A stretch of 64,000 nucleotides of DNA, taken from positions 8,766,001 through 8,830,000 of the forward strand of contig NC_060898.1 of the NCBI RefSeq assembly GCF_014805685.1. Direction: 5' to 3'. Position numbers and translations under genes: made by a program. The notes beneath the pieces are model-generated. The model did no database searches and was not told the origin of the DNA. It saw only the letters and a program-made list of their open reading frames with translations. This DNA is from Silurus meridionalis (Eukaryota > Chordata > Actinopteri > Siluriformes > Siluridae). Below, piece by piece: positions 1 to 9,433 of the stretch. The first letter of the stretch is position 1; every line of letters begins with the position of its first letter.

Positions 1-42
1 CTAAGAGTGCACTGGCTTGTGCAACCCTAATGACTGGGTTGC
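1..42 (-). mobile_element. 5' end of an RTE-type LINE, body lies off the left edge
   Basis: These bases are close to the reverse complement of about 58803-58843, where the same sequence forms the 5' end of an RTE-type LINE on the + strand (shared core cttgtgcaaccctaat). The element would therefore run leftwards out of the window. Only its 5' tip is visible, so nothing can be said about its coding parts. Confidence 0.6.
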
Positions 43-343
43 GGAGCAAACCCGTTACGAGTTTTAAATCAGTGAACTTGTCAGCGACTAGCTTAATTTA
101 CTTAAACTGCTGTTTGATTAACCCTAGTCTTTTGTTTATGGGTAGTATTGTGTTAACACTATTTTGAAGCAGGAAGTTGAAGCGGAATGCCAGGAATGTG
201 AGCAAATAGCATTTAGGTGAAGATGCATATGTGCTTTAGATTAATTAAACAGACAAAGTGAATGAAGTTTGTTACTCCTATCATTGTCTTCCTTGCCAAT
301 TAAATCTGACAGATACCACACCTATTGTAGAATCTAAACGATT
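43..343 (+). repeat. Direct repeat, copy A
   Basis: This stretch matches 1549-2017 in the same orientation with roughly 90% identity by eye, over blocks such as the one starting ctgctgtttgattaacccta. Copy B carries about 165 extra bases after the shared agcgactagctt, or copy A has lost them. No coding capacity is seen. The pair brackets the U6atac gene, so it may record a local duplication or two insertions of an unnamed repeat. Confidence 0.85.
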
Positions 344-853
344 AAGGCTTTAAACAACTTTAATACAGCTACATAAGTAGTACCATAGTTTTGCCTACAG
401 CAAGTGTCGTAAATGGAAAATCTAACATAATACTGTATGCACTTTATGATACTTTTGGACATTCCAAATAATGCAATTATGCAAAAACGTCAGGATCAGA
501 AAACTGTCATATGTCTTTTAAAAATAAGGTGGTGTCATCTGCAAAGTGACACAAGTAATCATAATTTGTCGATCAGCTACAAAAATTCCCTGCATGCAGC
601 TTTCACTTATAAATGTCGATATACGGATCAAGTAGCCACACGAATGTCGGTGTATGAGGCTCAGAGAGACGTATTGGGAAGTGTTCCAAATCCATCTCTT
701 TACACTCTCTAGCCCTCGATCACTCGGGCACCATAGTTTGTCGACGACGTCACTATGCTGCTGATTTAGCGGAGAGCTCTGGGCGTCATTTGGGACACGT
801 CCAATTGTTTACTTCCGGAATCACCAGGCAACGTCATGCGCATTCTCCAATTT
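344..853. other. No gene recognised; upstream flank of the snRNA gene
   Basis: The open frame at 437-712 (91 codons) has no motif I recognise and atypical composition, so I do not call it. From about 610 the base composition becomes richer in CpG than the neighbouring AT-rich DNA, with an ETS-like cttccggaa near 813 and a CRE-like gacgtcac near 748. These may belong to the regulatory region of the snRNA gene downstream. Confidence 0.4.
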
Positions 854-882
854 GATTGGTTGTTGAGCCGTTTTATGCAAAT
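854..882 (+). promoter_or_regulatory. Distal sequence element (octamer) of the U6atac gene
   Basis: A perfect octamer ATGCAAAT sits at 875-882, 215-222 bases before the predicted RNA start. That is the usual spacing of the Oct-1-binding DSE in vertebrate snRNA genes. A CCAAT-type gattgg lies just upstream at 854-859. The distance and the match to the downstream PSE and TATA box make this a convincing enhancer-like element. Confidence 0.85.
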
Positions 883-1028
883 ACATTAATGCATTGCGGC
901 GCAGGATTCGTCTATTTATCAAGGTAACTTTTATATATTTGACACATGTAATCCTGTTAATTTTGTTAAATAATTTTTTTTCGTTTATATAAATTAAAAG
1001 AAGTAACGCGTTCATCAGCTTTGGAGTA

Positions 1029-1048
1029 CTTACCGTCAATGAGAAAGT
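1029..1048 (+). promoter_or_regulatory. Proximal sequence element (SNAPc site) of the U6atac gene
   Basis: The sequence cttaccgtcaatgagaaagt closely resembles the PSE of vertebrate U6 genes, which starts CTTACCGTAA and ends GAAAGT. It lies 49-68 bases before the RNA start, where SNAPc binds. It reads on the + strand, the same strand as the RNA. Confidence 0.88.
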
Positions 1049-1063
1049 TATATCTTTTTCGTA

Positions 1064-1072
1064 CTATATATA
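1064..1072 (+). promoter_or_regulatory. TATA box of the U6atac gene
   Basis: The run ctatatata lies 25-33 bases before the RNA start, 15 bases after the PSE. A PSE followed by a TATA box at this spacing defines a type 3 RNA polymerase III promoter, as in U6, U6atac and 7SK genes, rather than a polymerase II snRNA promoter. Confidence 0.85.
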
Positions 1073-1096
1073 CTCTGAGGCGAGCCTACTTCCATT

Positions 1097-1217
1097 GTGT
1101 TGTATGAAAGGAGAGAAGGTTAGCACTCCCCTTGACAAGGATGGAAGAGGTCCTAGTGGCCTACAACACATATACGGTTAAGGCACTGCCACCTACTTCG
1201 TGGCATCTCTAACCATG
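1097..1217 (+). ncRNA. rnu6atac: U6atac small nuclear RNA (minor spliceosome)
   Basis: U6atac pairs with the 5' splice site of U12-type introns and, together with U12, forms the catalytic core of the minor spliceosome. Before activation it is held by U4atac. The sequence starts GTGTTGTATGAAAGGAGAGA, where the AAGGAGA box contacts the 5' splice site. It continues through GGTTAGCACTCCCCTTGACA and ends with the hairpin GCCACCTACTTCGTGGC at about 1190-1206. This agrees nearly base for base with my memory of vertebrate U6atac; the differences cluster around 1150-1172 and near the 3' end. The internal stem tgtgttgta/tacaacaca is kept. Length (about 121 nt plus the U tail) fits the family. The promoter has DSE, PSE and TATA at standard spacing and a T5 terminator follows, so it looks like a working gene rather than a processed pseudogene, which would lack the promoter. 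Confidence 0.95.
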
Positions 1218-1222
1218 TTTTT
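1218..1222 (+). terminator. RNA polymerase III T-run terminator
   Basis: Five consecutive T follow directly on aaccatg, the conserved 3' end of U6atac. A run of four or more T is the standard stop for polymerase III, and its place right after the last conserved base supports the gene call. Confidence 0.85.
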
Positions 1223-1548
1223 AAAGTGCCGCTAAAATTGTGTGCTATTTTTCATTAAATTTTGTGTTTTGACGTTTTCAGAAGGATATCAGGAATGCAG
1301 TTATCTATAGCAGATTTATAGATAATTCTGAAAAGCCAAAAGCCCCTTTTTTCGCCAAGGAGATATACCATTGACACACACACAGACACAGTATTCAACC
1401 CACAGATTATACTTTATATATAATTCCATCTAAATTCAAAATACATAAACACTTGGGCTGCAGAGACTTTGGCTTACTTTAAAAAAAAATGTTGTTCTCT
1501 TTTTTCTCTCAGAACGATAACAAAATATTTTTTTATTTTGGTCCACAC
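1223..1548. other. No gene seen; downstream flank of the snRNA gene
   Basis: AT-rich sequence without a recognisable gene. A small inverted repeat, ttatctata at 1301-1309 and tatagataa at 1317-1325, can form a short hairpin. A short imperfect AC run lies near 1375. Confidence 0.4.
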
Positions 1549-2017
1549 TGCGGTGCAAACCCGTCACGAGTTAAAAATCAGTGAACTTGTCAGCGACTAG
1601 CTTTTGGGGAAATTGTAAAATGCTGTTATTGCTGCCTGCTCCACTAGATGGAAACATAACACCAAAAACAGCAATTATTATTTCGCGTTTCCTGAAGTAG
1701 CCATTTAACACATTTCAAGAAACTCAGTACACAATCACTGTGAATGGACCTGTCACTGTACAATAAAACTTACCTAAACTGCTGTTTGATTAACCCTAGT
1801 CCTGTGTTCATGAGTAGTATTGTGTTAACACTATTTTGAAGCAGGAATTTGGAAGCGGGATGCCTGGAAAGTAAGCAATTAGCATTTAGGTGAACATGCA
1901 TATGTGCAGTGGATTAATTAAACAGACATAGTGAATGAAGTTTGTTACTCCTATCCTTGTCTTCCTTGCCAATTAACTCTGACAGATACCAAACCTATTG
2001 TAGAATCTAAACAATAA
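1549..2017 (+). repeat. Direct repeat, copy B (with about 165 bp extra)
   Basis: Same sequence and orientation as 43-343, interrupted by bases from about 1604 to 1768 that copy A lacks. Both copies end in the same block, tgtagaatctaaac. No second U6atac copy follows copy B at the matching distance, so this is not a simple tandem array of the gene within the window. Confidence 0.85.
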
Positions 2018-2322
2018 AACCTTTATTTTTCATTAACAATCTAGTCCAATTTGCCTCCCATGTATGTTTCTTTGCATATATTTTTTAATCCGGACTCTCT
2101 ATAATCTTCGTGTGTATCATACTACAGTTATACTATTATTGCAGTGAAATGGGCAGATTTGCTTTTCTTTCATGTATTCAGCCCATCAAACAATAATGCA
2201 TTTTTTTCATCTACACTGCTGATTTATTCTGCTCAGAGTTGCAGTTGATCCTACTCTTGGCGCTCTTTGCACAAGGCAGAAATACAACCAGATGAGGCAC
2301 CAGTCCATCACAGGGCACCATG

Positions 2323-2382
<60 letters not shown>

Positions 2383-5042
2383 TACACATATTCGCTCATG
2401 CAAACATGTGAAACAACAAACAGTAACCTGAGCTTGTGATAGAACAGGGGACCGTGGAGCTGTGAGGTTGTTATACTACTCAGTGTACTACTATGGCACT
2501 CCAAAGGTAGGCATTCTAGAATTTGCAAATGCCGACATGCCTTTAGTTCACAAGAGTTAAATCCTTTAGCTCTGTGTTCCACAGCTTACAAGGCAATTAC
2601 AATAACTAGCAGTTAGTGGGAAGACTGGATGAGGGTTACCCTATGAAGGGTAACATTATAAAAGAAGGCCATGTCCATTTTTAAAAAGCAATCTTGTGAA
2701 AAAAAAACAAAACAGCAACTTTAGCATTGCTCTCAGGATACCTCTCTAACATGCTCTTTAAAAATAGTAGAAGTAATGATCAAGTTTATTTTTTATTTAT
2801 AATAAAAGGGCATTATAATAAAAGGTTAATTATTTCTCTTGATGCCAAAAGGTTTTATAGTTATAGTAATAAAGTGATATTTATTGCTATTCAAATGTTT
2901 GGATTTGGCAAAACATTTATAAAAATATGTGAGTGAATCAAATGAAAACCATGCAACATAAATTTTCCATTTAAATCACCATCATATAATCAACCAGAAG
3001 GTAAATTTTGGCTGTATTTTTAACTATGTTAAATATTTTACTAGTCGGGATATATCACGCTTGTGTTTTTCTTAGCACTTCAGTCTATTTATACAGCCAT
3101 TTTAGAAATGTATTAGGTTCAGGGGATGCAGTCAATAAGTGCAGTCAAGAATTTTTGCAGATAAGTCTGTACCTGCTGTACTTGAAACCATTGATTTCTT
3201 CTTTTAATTATATGGCTTCTAGGAGAATTGGGCAAAATGTGAGGCATTCACATTAACATATTTTTTACTTTTTCACTCTTTAGGGCAATAAAATTGTCAA
3301 AAAATGTAGAAAAATTATTTGCTGAGATACTTGAATCAGAACTTTTAAACCTTCACCTTTATTACTATATTGAATTGGAGTGAATTTATGCCTCTTTTAC
3401 CTGCTACCTAAAAGCTAGACAATTCAGTTGCAGTCCAATCCAATATCTTTATTTTGAATTTATTTATAAAAACAATGTAGCTCTTGGATAAACTTTCAGG
3501 AGATTGGGATATGCAAAACTTAGTTTCTGATTGTGCAATTTGCCCATAAAGCTCCACAATGCTATAACAGGTTTTAGGTTTTTCGATTGTTGTTCCAATA
3601 TTATTCATTTCTTTTTTTAGTCATGGAGCAGGACATCTGGGCAAGAGATTTAAGCAAATGATTATTTCAAGAACACTAGTGGAAAGTATGCAAAAATCTG
3701 AATAGGCAGTCTTAGTATACAGTTGCAATTTAAGATACTGCATTGATTTTAATGGACAATTCACTGAGGAAAAAAATGGATAATAAAAGCCAGCAGAATG
3801 TAAAAATTGCCACGAGGATGAGGGCATGCTGATTCATGGAATTCTTGTTGAGGTAGATTACTAATATGCTAACACTTACCCTATACCAAAGACAATTTTT
3901 TCTAAACCTATTGCTGATTAGATTCACATCTATTGTGATTGGGAGACAAGTACTACTTATTGTAGCTTCTTTATACAACATTATTTATAGTCTGGTGCTT
4001 TGTTTGAAATTGTGGAAAAAGGAATGCAATAAGATGTCATAAAATCATTAATCTACTCAATGCTGATCAATTTCAAAATCATACATAATCACTGCAATGA
4101 AAGTGACGAGGAGTGTCCTACAAAGTGTTCCACATGTACTAAAACTAGCCAAATAAAAACATACACTATGATACTTTATTTTACATTGCATAATGCATTG
4201 TGGAGGTCAGGCATGTCGTGGAAGACTAGCTACTAATATTGCAGTGGTTTCAGTCTTGGCATTTAAATTAAGAAATCTCTAATCACCAGGCCCCTTCACA
4301 ATTCTGCCAGGCCCCTTCTTGTGCAACTCTATCATGTGTATTTACAGTCAAAAATGCAATATAACAATGCATGGCATTACGGAGAGAGAGGCATTTCACA
4401 TATGGAAGGTGAATACCATTTTACTAAAGCAAGCTCCAAACCTTAACACTGCATCCGCAACTGTGCCACCTACATAATCTGGAGCAGTTCGGAATGAATA
4501 TTTGTCTAATAACATGACAAAAACATTAAAAATCTAAATAAAATACAACCTACTGACCAGAGATGCATACTCATATTTTGCACCGCCGCTCAGAGGCTGA
4601 GAGCCAGTGGTGCCATTTGTATTCACTTGTCTGGAAGTGACGAACAAACCCTTTCCTGGGCTCATGATGTCTAGCTTTTCTTGAAAATGGATTTTTAAGT
4701 ATGTGACCAAATCAATTTCTCTTCCTCCATGGGCATAAAAAAAGTTTAACTAAGATGTATTAATGTTTACAGCACACTACAGACGTGTTTTGTCAGTCAA
4801 ACCTGGTTGTGACAGTTTCCCTCTGACCAACCAATCAGAGAACAGAAAAATGCTATTCTGGGCTATTCTGGGCCAGCTAGCCCAAATTCACCCTCTAAAG
4901 TGAGACTAAGACTAAGATTAAAGGCCAGCAGTACTAACGTTGAAGTCTCTTGGCAGATTAGATTGACATGGCAGCACATACAGGCTGAAATCTGATTGGA
5001 CAAAAAATCAAACATCCACATACATGTACTGGAAGCAAAGAA
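2018..5042. other. No gene recognised; AT-rich unique DNA with one AC tract
   Basis: About 3 kb with short open frames that show no family motif and no obvious exon structure. Apart from the AC tract at 2324-2380 I see no repeat family I can name. Confidence 0.4.
2324..2380. repeat. (AC)n microsatellite
   Basis: Nearly pure AC dinucleotide run broken by one AAA. The apparent reading frames across it encode only Cys-Val or similar dipeptide runs and are not genes. Confidence 0.97.
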
Positions 5043-5109
5043 AGCAAAGGGGAGAGCAAAAAGATAACAGACACATGAGGGATCTCACCTTTTTGCTCTC
5101 CCCTTTGCT
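5043..5109. repeat. Perfect 21 bp inverted repeat (hairpin)
   Basis: The arm at 5043-5063 (agcaaaggggagagcaaaaag, read without its first base) is the exact reverse complement of 5089-5109. A 25-base spacer separates the arms. I see no target duplication or known MITE ends. It may be the core of a small foldback element or a transcribed hairpin. Confidence 0.85.
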
Positions 5110-5515
5110 ATGCTGCAATAGTTAGTCTTGCCAGAGTCTCTACCTACTCCCTTATTTCATTACACAGTGTCTTTAAACATTTATGAAACAATTAGAATGC
5201 TTAATAAGCATATGTTGCTCTAAACCCTGTATATACATTTTAGGATTGATGCTCCACATTCTATAGGCAGTAATTCACTTCCATACCATCAGTGATGCAG
5301 GCCTTTGAACTGAACACTGAGAACAGCTGGATGGTCCCCCTTTTTAGTAGAGGACATGGCATTTAGGGTTTCCAAATTTACATTTACATTCATGGCCTTT
5401 AGCAGTGCTTTGAAGTCTGTCTCAATTAATAAATCAACACTGGTTCACTAGTTTATAGCACACTTATTGGTACACGTGTTTTTTCTTTGCTCAATAATGC
5501 TAGTAGCACTGAAGG

Positions 5516-5665
5516 TAGTTTAGTGGTTAAGGCACTGGACTTTGGATTGGAAGGTCATGGGTTCAAATGCTGCCACTGCTGGGCCCTTGAGCAATGCCCC
5601 TAACCCTCCCCTGCTCAGTTGTAAGTCGCTCTGGATAAGGGCGTCTGTCAAATGCTGTAAATGTA
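5516..5665 (+). mobile_element. tRNA-derived SINE
   Basis: The head has polymerase III promoter boxes: A-box-like tagtggttaaggc near 5522 and B box gggttcaaatgc near 5560. The 3' part, gtcgctctggataagggcgt, belongs to the tail shared by many fish SINEs and their partner L2-type LINEs. A related piece of that tail in the other orientation lies at about 5375-5412, and another at 48247-48297. The copy is about 150 bp and appears complete apart from its A-rich end. Confidence 0.8.
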
Positions 5666-5777
5666 TTTACAACGCTTCACTTTTTTTTTTAAATGATCAA
5701 GTAATATATATCAAGTACAATTATCAAGTATTTATCTTTGTGTATTTAAAATAGCAAGTATAATTATTTATCAAGTA

Positions 5778-6566
5778 CAGTGGAACCCGGTTATTTCGAT
5801 GTCCTAGGGGGTCGCCAAAAAGCATCGAGATAACCGATGATCGAGATAAACGAAAATCAAAATGGCGGCAATATATTAACGTGCTTGAAATTTCTTTATG
5901 TACATGATGTGCGTTAATAAATGAGAACGTGCATGCACGTGTTTTTGAAGGTTTTTTTTACACAACAGCGTGGCCGCGATTTGTTTGATGAAGGCATGCT
6001 ATAAAAATACATACAGTACATGTTTATCTGTCAGGAATCCACCTGCCACGCCCCCTTCGGCCCCCTTCAGCGTGTCAGGTGCTTTCTCGGCCGCTTTCTC
6101 TGAAGCTCCCGGCTTCAATCGCACACATATGGTGCTCGTTTAGCATCACGTTGTTACCGCTCATGCGTATCCCGGTACGTGCCTTCCCACCGGCACTCTC
6201 TCAACGGCTGCTCTTTTCTTCCCAAAGCGCACCGTGGATTCCCCCCGATCCTGCCGGTGTTCATTCTATGCTTTTGCTGCTCATCCCACGTTCCGCGCCG
6301 CCAAGCGCGGCTTTCGCCTCCTGTTCATCGCATAACATTTAACAGCAAAAGGCATATGTGCACTAACTAACAGCAGAGATTCACCAGTATACAATACAAC
6401 ACCTGTAGCAGCTGTAAGGCTTGATTTTTCCGCCACTTCCGCGAGTTCTTCTGCGGCTGCACCGAGATAACCGACGTTAAATAGCAAATTTTTCCCCCCT
6501 TGTGCTCGAGATATCAGGGTTCGGCGACATAAAAGAATCGACATAACCGATAAAAAATGCTAAGAC
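5778..6566 (-). mobile_element. pogo/Tigger-like MITE, one end missing
   Basis: It starts with cagtggaacccggttatttc after a TA. It matches the complete element at 44789-45733 in the opposite orientation, with high identity over most of its length (for example aaaatcaaaatggcggcaat). The right end stops inside the sequence next to the terminal repeat, so about 90 bp including that repeat is missing. No transposase is encoded. The small open frames across it have no family motif and are not genes. Confidence 0.85.
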
Positions 6567-6639
6567 AAACCCTTTAAGCATGGTGGAAAAATTACTTTTT
6601 CTTTTTTTTGAGAGAGTCCCTGCAATGCCTTCTAAAATG

Positions 6640-7310
6640 TTACAGTATTAAAATCCACCTTTCAAAGAAGACTTTGAGAGCAGAGCAGAACAGAAATATT
6701 AAGGTCATACCACAAGAGGCAAACTATTCATCAGCAGTAAGAGTCAGAACCAAGAATCTGGAACCAAGATTACCCCAAATGATGGAAATGTGTGGAGAAA
6801 GAAAAGATAGTTTTTTCCAAAAACATACATGCTCATTTGTAAAATATAATGGATATGGTCATGGCTTTGACCTATGTGGCTGCTGGATCATTCTCACTAA
6901 TCTTTATTCATAATGTAACTCATGATGGAGCAGCAGAATAAATTCTGAAGTTCACGAACATATTATCTGCCAATTTATAGAGAAATGCATCCAAATTAAT
7001 TGGGAGAAACTTTGTCAAGCACTAGGATAATGACGCAAAACACACTACCTTTTGGCTACACTACTTTTTACTTCTTTTCATGAGGTGAAATGCATGTTCT
7101 CTGAAACAAAGAACAACAGATTAAGGCTGTAGTAAAAGTCTGGATTGGGATAAACTTTATTATGCAACAAATTACTTTATATAGGTGTAAAAATCAGGTG
7201 GTTAAGCCAATCACCAGACCTTAACCCAATTGAGCATGCGTTTCACCTCCTGAAGAGAAGACTGAAGGGAAATACTCACCTAAAACTTTGCCTAGAACTT
7301 TGATACAAAA
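6640..7310 (+). pseudogene. Decayed Tc1-family transposase
   Basis: Tc1 transposases cut and paste their own DNA with a DDE catalytic triad. In shifting frames the + strand reads pieces matching the catalytic half of one fish Tc1 group: an N-side block near 6650-6780, INSEVHEHIICQF-like text near 6940-6980, DNDAKHT near 7030-7050 (second catalytic Asp in the family pattern DNDPKHT), and [20 protein letters not shown] near 7215-7275 (the Glu of the triad). Stops and frameshifts occur throughout. The terminal repeats are not recognised. Its left side abuts the truncated MITE. Confidence 0.75.
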
Positions 7311-7784
7311 TGTTCTGTTTTATGTTTAAAACATATAAATTTATTTACCAAGAAAATAAAAGCTCTTGTGTTATATTTATATATTTTGTTTTCAAACCCA
7401 TGTTTTCAGTTCACAGCAATAATGATTGGTGTTAAAGTCTCAATAATTTCAGAGGGGACAGTCAAATGCATAATTTTAAGGATTCTTTGGCATTTTTTAA
7501 TGAATAAGCTTGTACAGTATAAGAAGTGCTTCCTGCTGAAAAATACTTTTTATAAAGCATTTTTAAGGTTTTATGATATCTGTATCTATTTTTGTTTAAA
7601 TACAAATCTTCTGTAGCTTTTACTAGTCTTTAAAAATCTGGTTGTCATTTTGTGTTCCTGTCTATGTATTTGTAAACAATTAGTGCTAGTATGTCCAAAT
7701 GAATTTAAATTCCACAAAAAAAAGATTAAAAAAATAATAAATTCATGAAAACCTAAATTCCCTTTCGGAATCTGTGGTCAGCAC

Positions 7785-7897
7785 AAGTCATGCTTGTCAT
7801 TTGTGTAAGTAAAACTATTTTTGTGTAGTATAAAAATATATATATATATTTTATACTACACAAAATAGTTTTACTACACAAATGACAAGCATGACTT
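7785..7897. repeat. 113 bp near-perfect palindrome
   Basis: The left arm from 7785 (aagtcatgcttgtcatttgt) is the reverse complement of the right arm ending at 7897, with only two single-base length differences over about 55 bp. The centre is an AT run. It could extrude a cruciform or form a long RNA hairpin. No transposon ends or coding capacity are visible. Confidence 0.92.
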
Positions 7898-8157
7898 ATA
7901 TTATATATATATATATTTTTATAGGCTATTAAAAGCCACAGAAAATGCTTACCTTTAATGTTTAATCATTTGCATGTTTTTATCCCAGCAGTTCACAACT
8001 AAATCATAAATGGCCTATGAAACTCTTTTGAGTTGTTGAACCATTTGTTTTACAGTGATATCAATCTAATAGCAAACACCAGTTTATTGTAAATAGGGTT
8101 CATACACAACCGATCAGAAAGTTTCTAACAAATGATATGTTGTTTGTGCCTGGACTT

Positions 8158-8212
8158 GGTAAGACTGTTAAGTGTTGGTAAGACTGGTAAGACTGGTAAG
8201 ACTGTTAAGTGT
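8158..8212. repeat. 10 bp tandem repeat
   Basis: Units of about ten bases of the form ggtaagactg recur five or so times, with some units reading gttaagtgtt. It is a short degenerate minisatellite. Confidence 0.75.
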
Positions 8213-8360
8213 TCCCAGATGATACCATAGATGTACCATTTATGACATAATCACTAGCAATGTGCTCTGATTTTTGGCTTTATCACATCTCTGAATTCAG
8301 GTATTTAGGTAGATATAGAACACTATAGTAAATTTATTATTTTATTGTTGGTTGCATATG

Positions 8361-8362
<2 letters not shown>

Positions 8363-8394
<32 letters not shown>
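8363..8394. repeat. (AC)n microsatellite
   Basis: Sixteen AC units followed by an A run. Confidence 0.97.
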
Positions 8395-8399
<5 letters not shown>

Positions 8400-9433
8400 A
8401 ACAAATGTCATGAGTACATTTGCCTCTAATCTGCCTCCTTGCTTAAGTTTAAACAGGACATTGGGGGCACAGTTTTTAACAGATTATTATTTTAGGTTCA
8501 ACTTAGCAGTTGATTATCATTTTAATTCAGTGAAATAGAGAAAACCCCAGGGGGTGTTAAAGGTCTCCAAGGTTTTAGTACATTGTTCTAACAGCACAAT
8601 CTGTTATCCATCTTTCCCACTAAACCAAAAACATGGGTAATACTCTATAAGGACAGCCAACAAAATTACATCATCTCCACATGTGTGTGAGTCATGGTAA
8701 AAAAATGATATGCTGTGTGTATGATACTATGTGCATTTGGGTGAATTCAATATATATTTAAAAGAGTTTTCAACCAAACGACAGTGTTCAGGAACTATCA
8801 CAATTTACTTTTTAGTTTTTTTGTATAATCTTTAGAAGTGATAGCTCTGAAGTGTGAGTTTGTATGTGTATGTCTGCCCTTAAGATATGTTTGATGTTTG
8901 CAAAAACTATCAATTTTAGCTTTAACCTCTACTCAACCATCTCCTCCTGCACTCTTCTCTCCAAACTCCCTCATCTACTTCTGCTAATTAAAGAAAGAGA
9001 AAGAGATGGAGAAGAAGAGTAAAAGGGCAAAAGTGTAACAATTTGCCCTTTCAAGTCCATCCCACTTCTTAAACATGCATTTCTTCATACATAGGGTATT
9101 ACTCTATATAAATAAAACACAGTTGTATGTTGAAGAAAATGAATGCAGCTGTTAAAATGTTCTTTAGAAACTTTGTTCTTTAGACTTATTTTAGAAACAT
9201 GTACAGTATGTTAAACAATATATTTTCTTTGCCTCCTCAATGTAAATTAATGATCTCATTACAAGACAATATTTTAACAAATGTATTCTTATCATGTGAA
9301 GGTTTGTAGTCATCCAAAAATGTAAACTCTGTCTTGTGAGTATTTCTAAGTGTCTGAAATTTCAGAATATCTTGAATTCCACACAGTCATTATTTAAATT
9401 TATTTGTTTTGGTATATATATTCAGAATTATTA

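Larger units (their letters stand above)
7311..9433. other. No gene recognised; contains a long palindrome and two simple repeats
   Basis: AT-rich DNA without a recognisable coding region. The open frame at 7368-7616 overlaps the decayed tail of the Tc1 copy and shows no motif. It holds the palindrome at 7785-7897, a 10 bp tandem repeat at 8158-8212 and an AC tract at 8363-8394, annotated separately. Confidence 0.4.

Noticed and set aside
821..1039. 72-codon - strand frame with a perfect-looking splice donor (ACG then GTAAGT)
   Set aside because: It overlaps the snRNA promoter, has no motif, and the donor is the complement of the PSE.
1026..1100. Apparent U1 snRNA 5' end (gtacttaccg) with a U1-like gcgagcctacttccattg at the right distance
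   Set aside because: The first motif is the PSE and the second overlaps the start of U6atac. The rest of U1, including the Sm site, is absent.
2207..2582. Cys-Val-rich frames
   Set aside because: Translation of the AC microsatellite.
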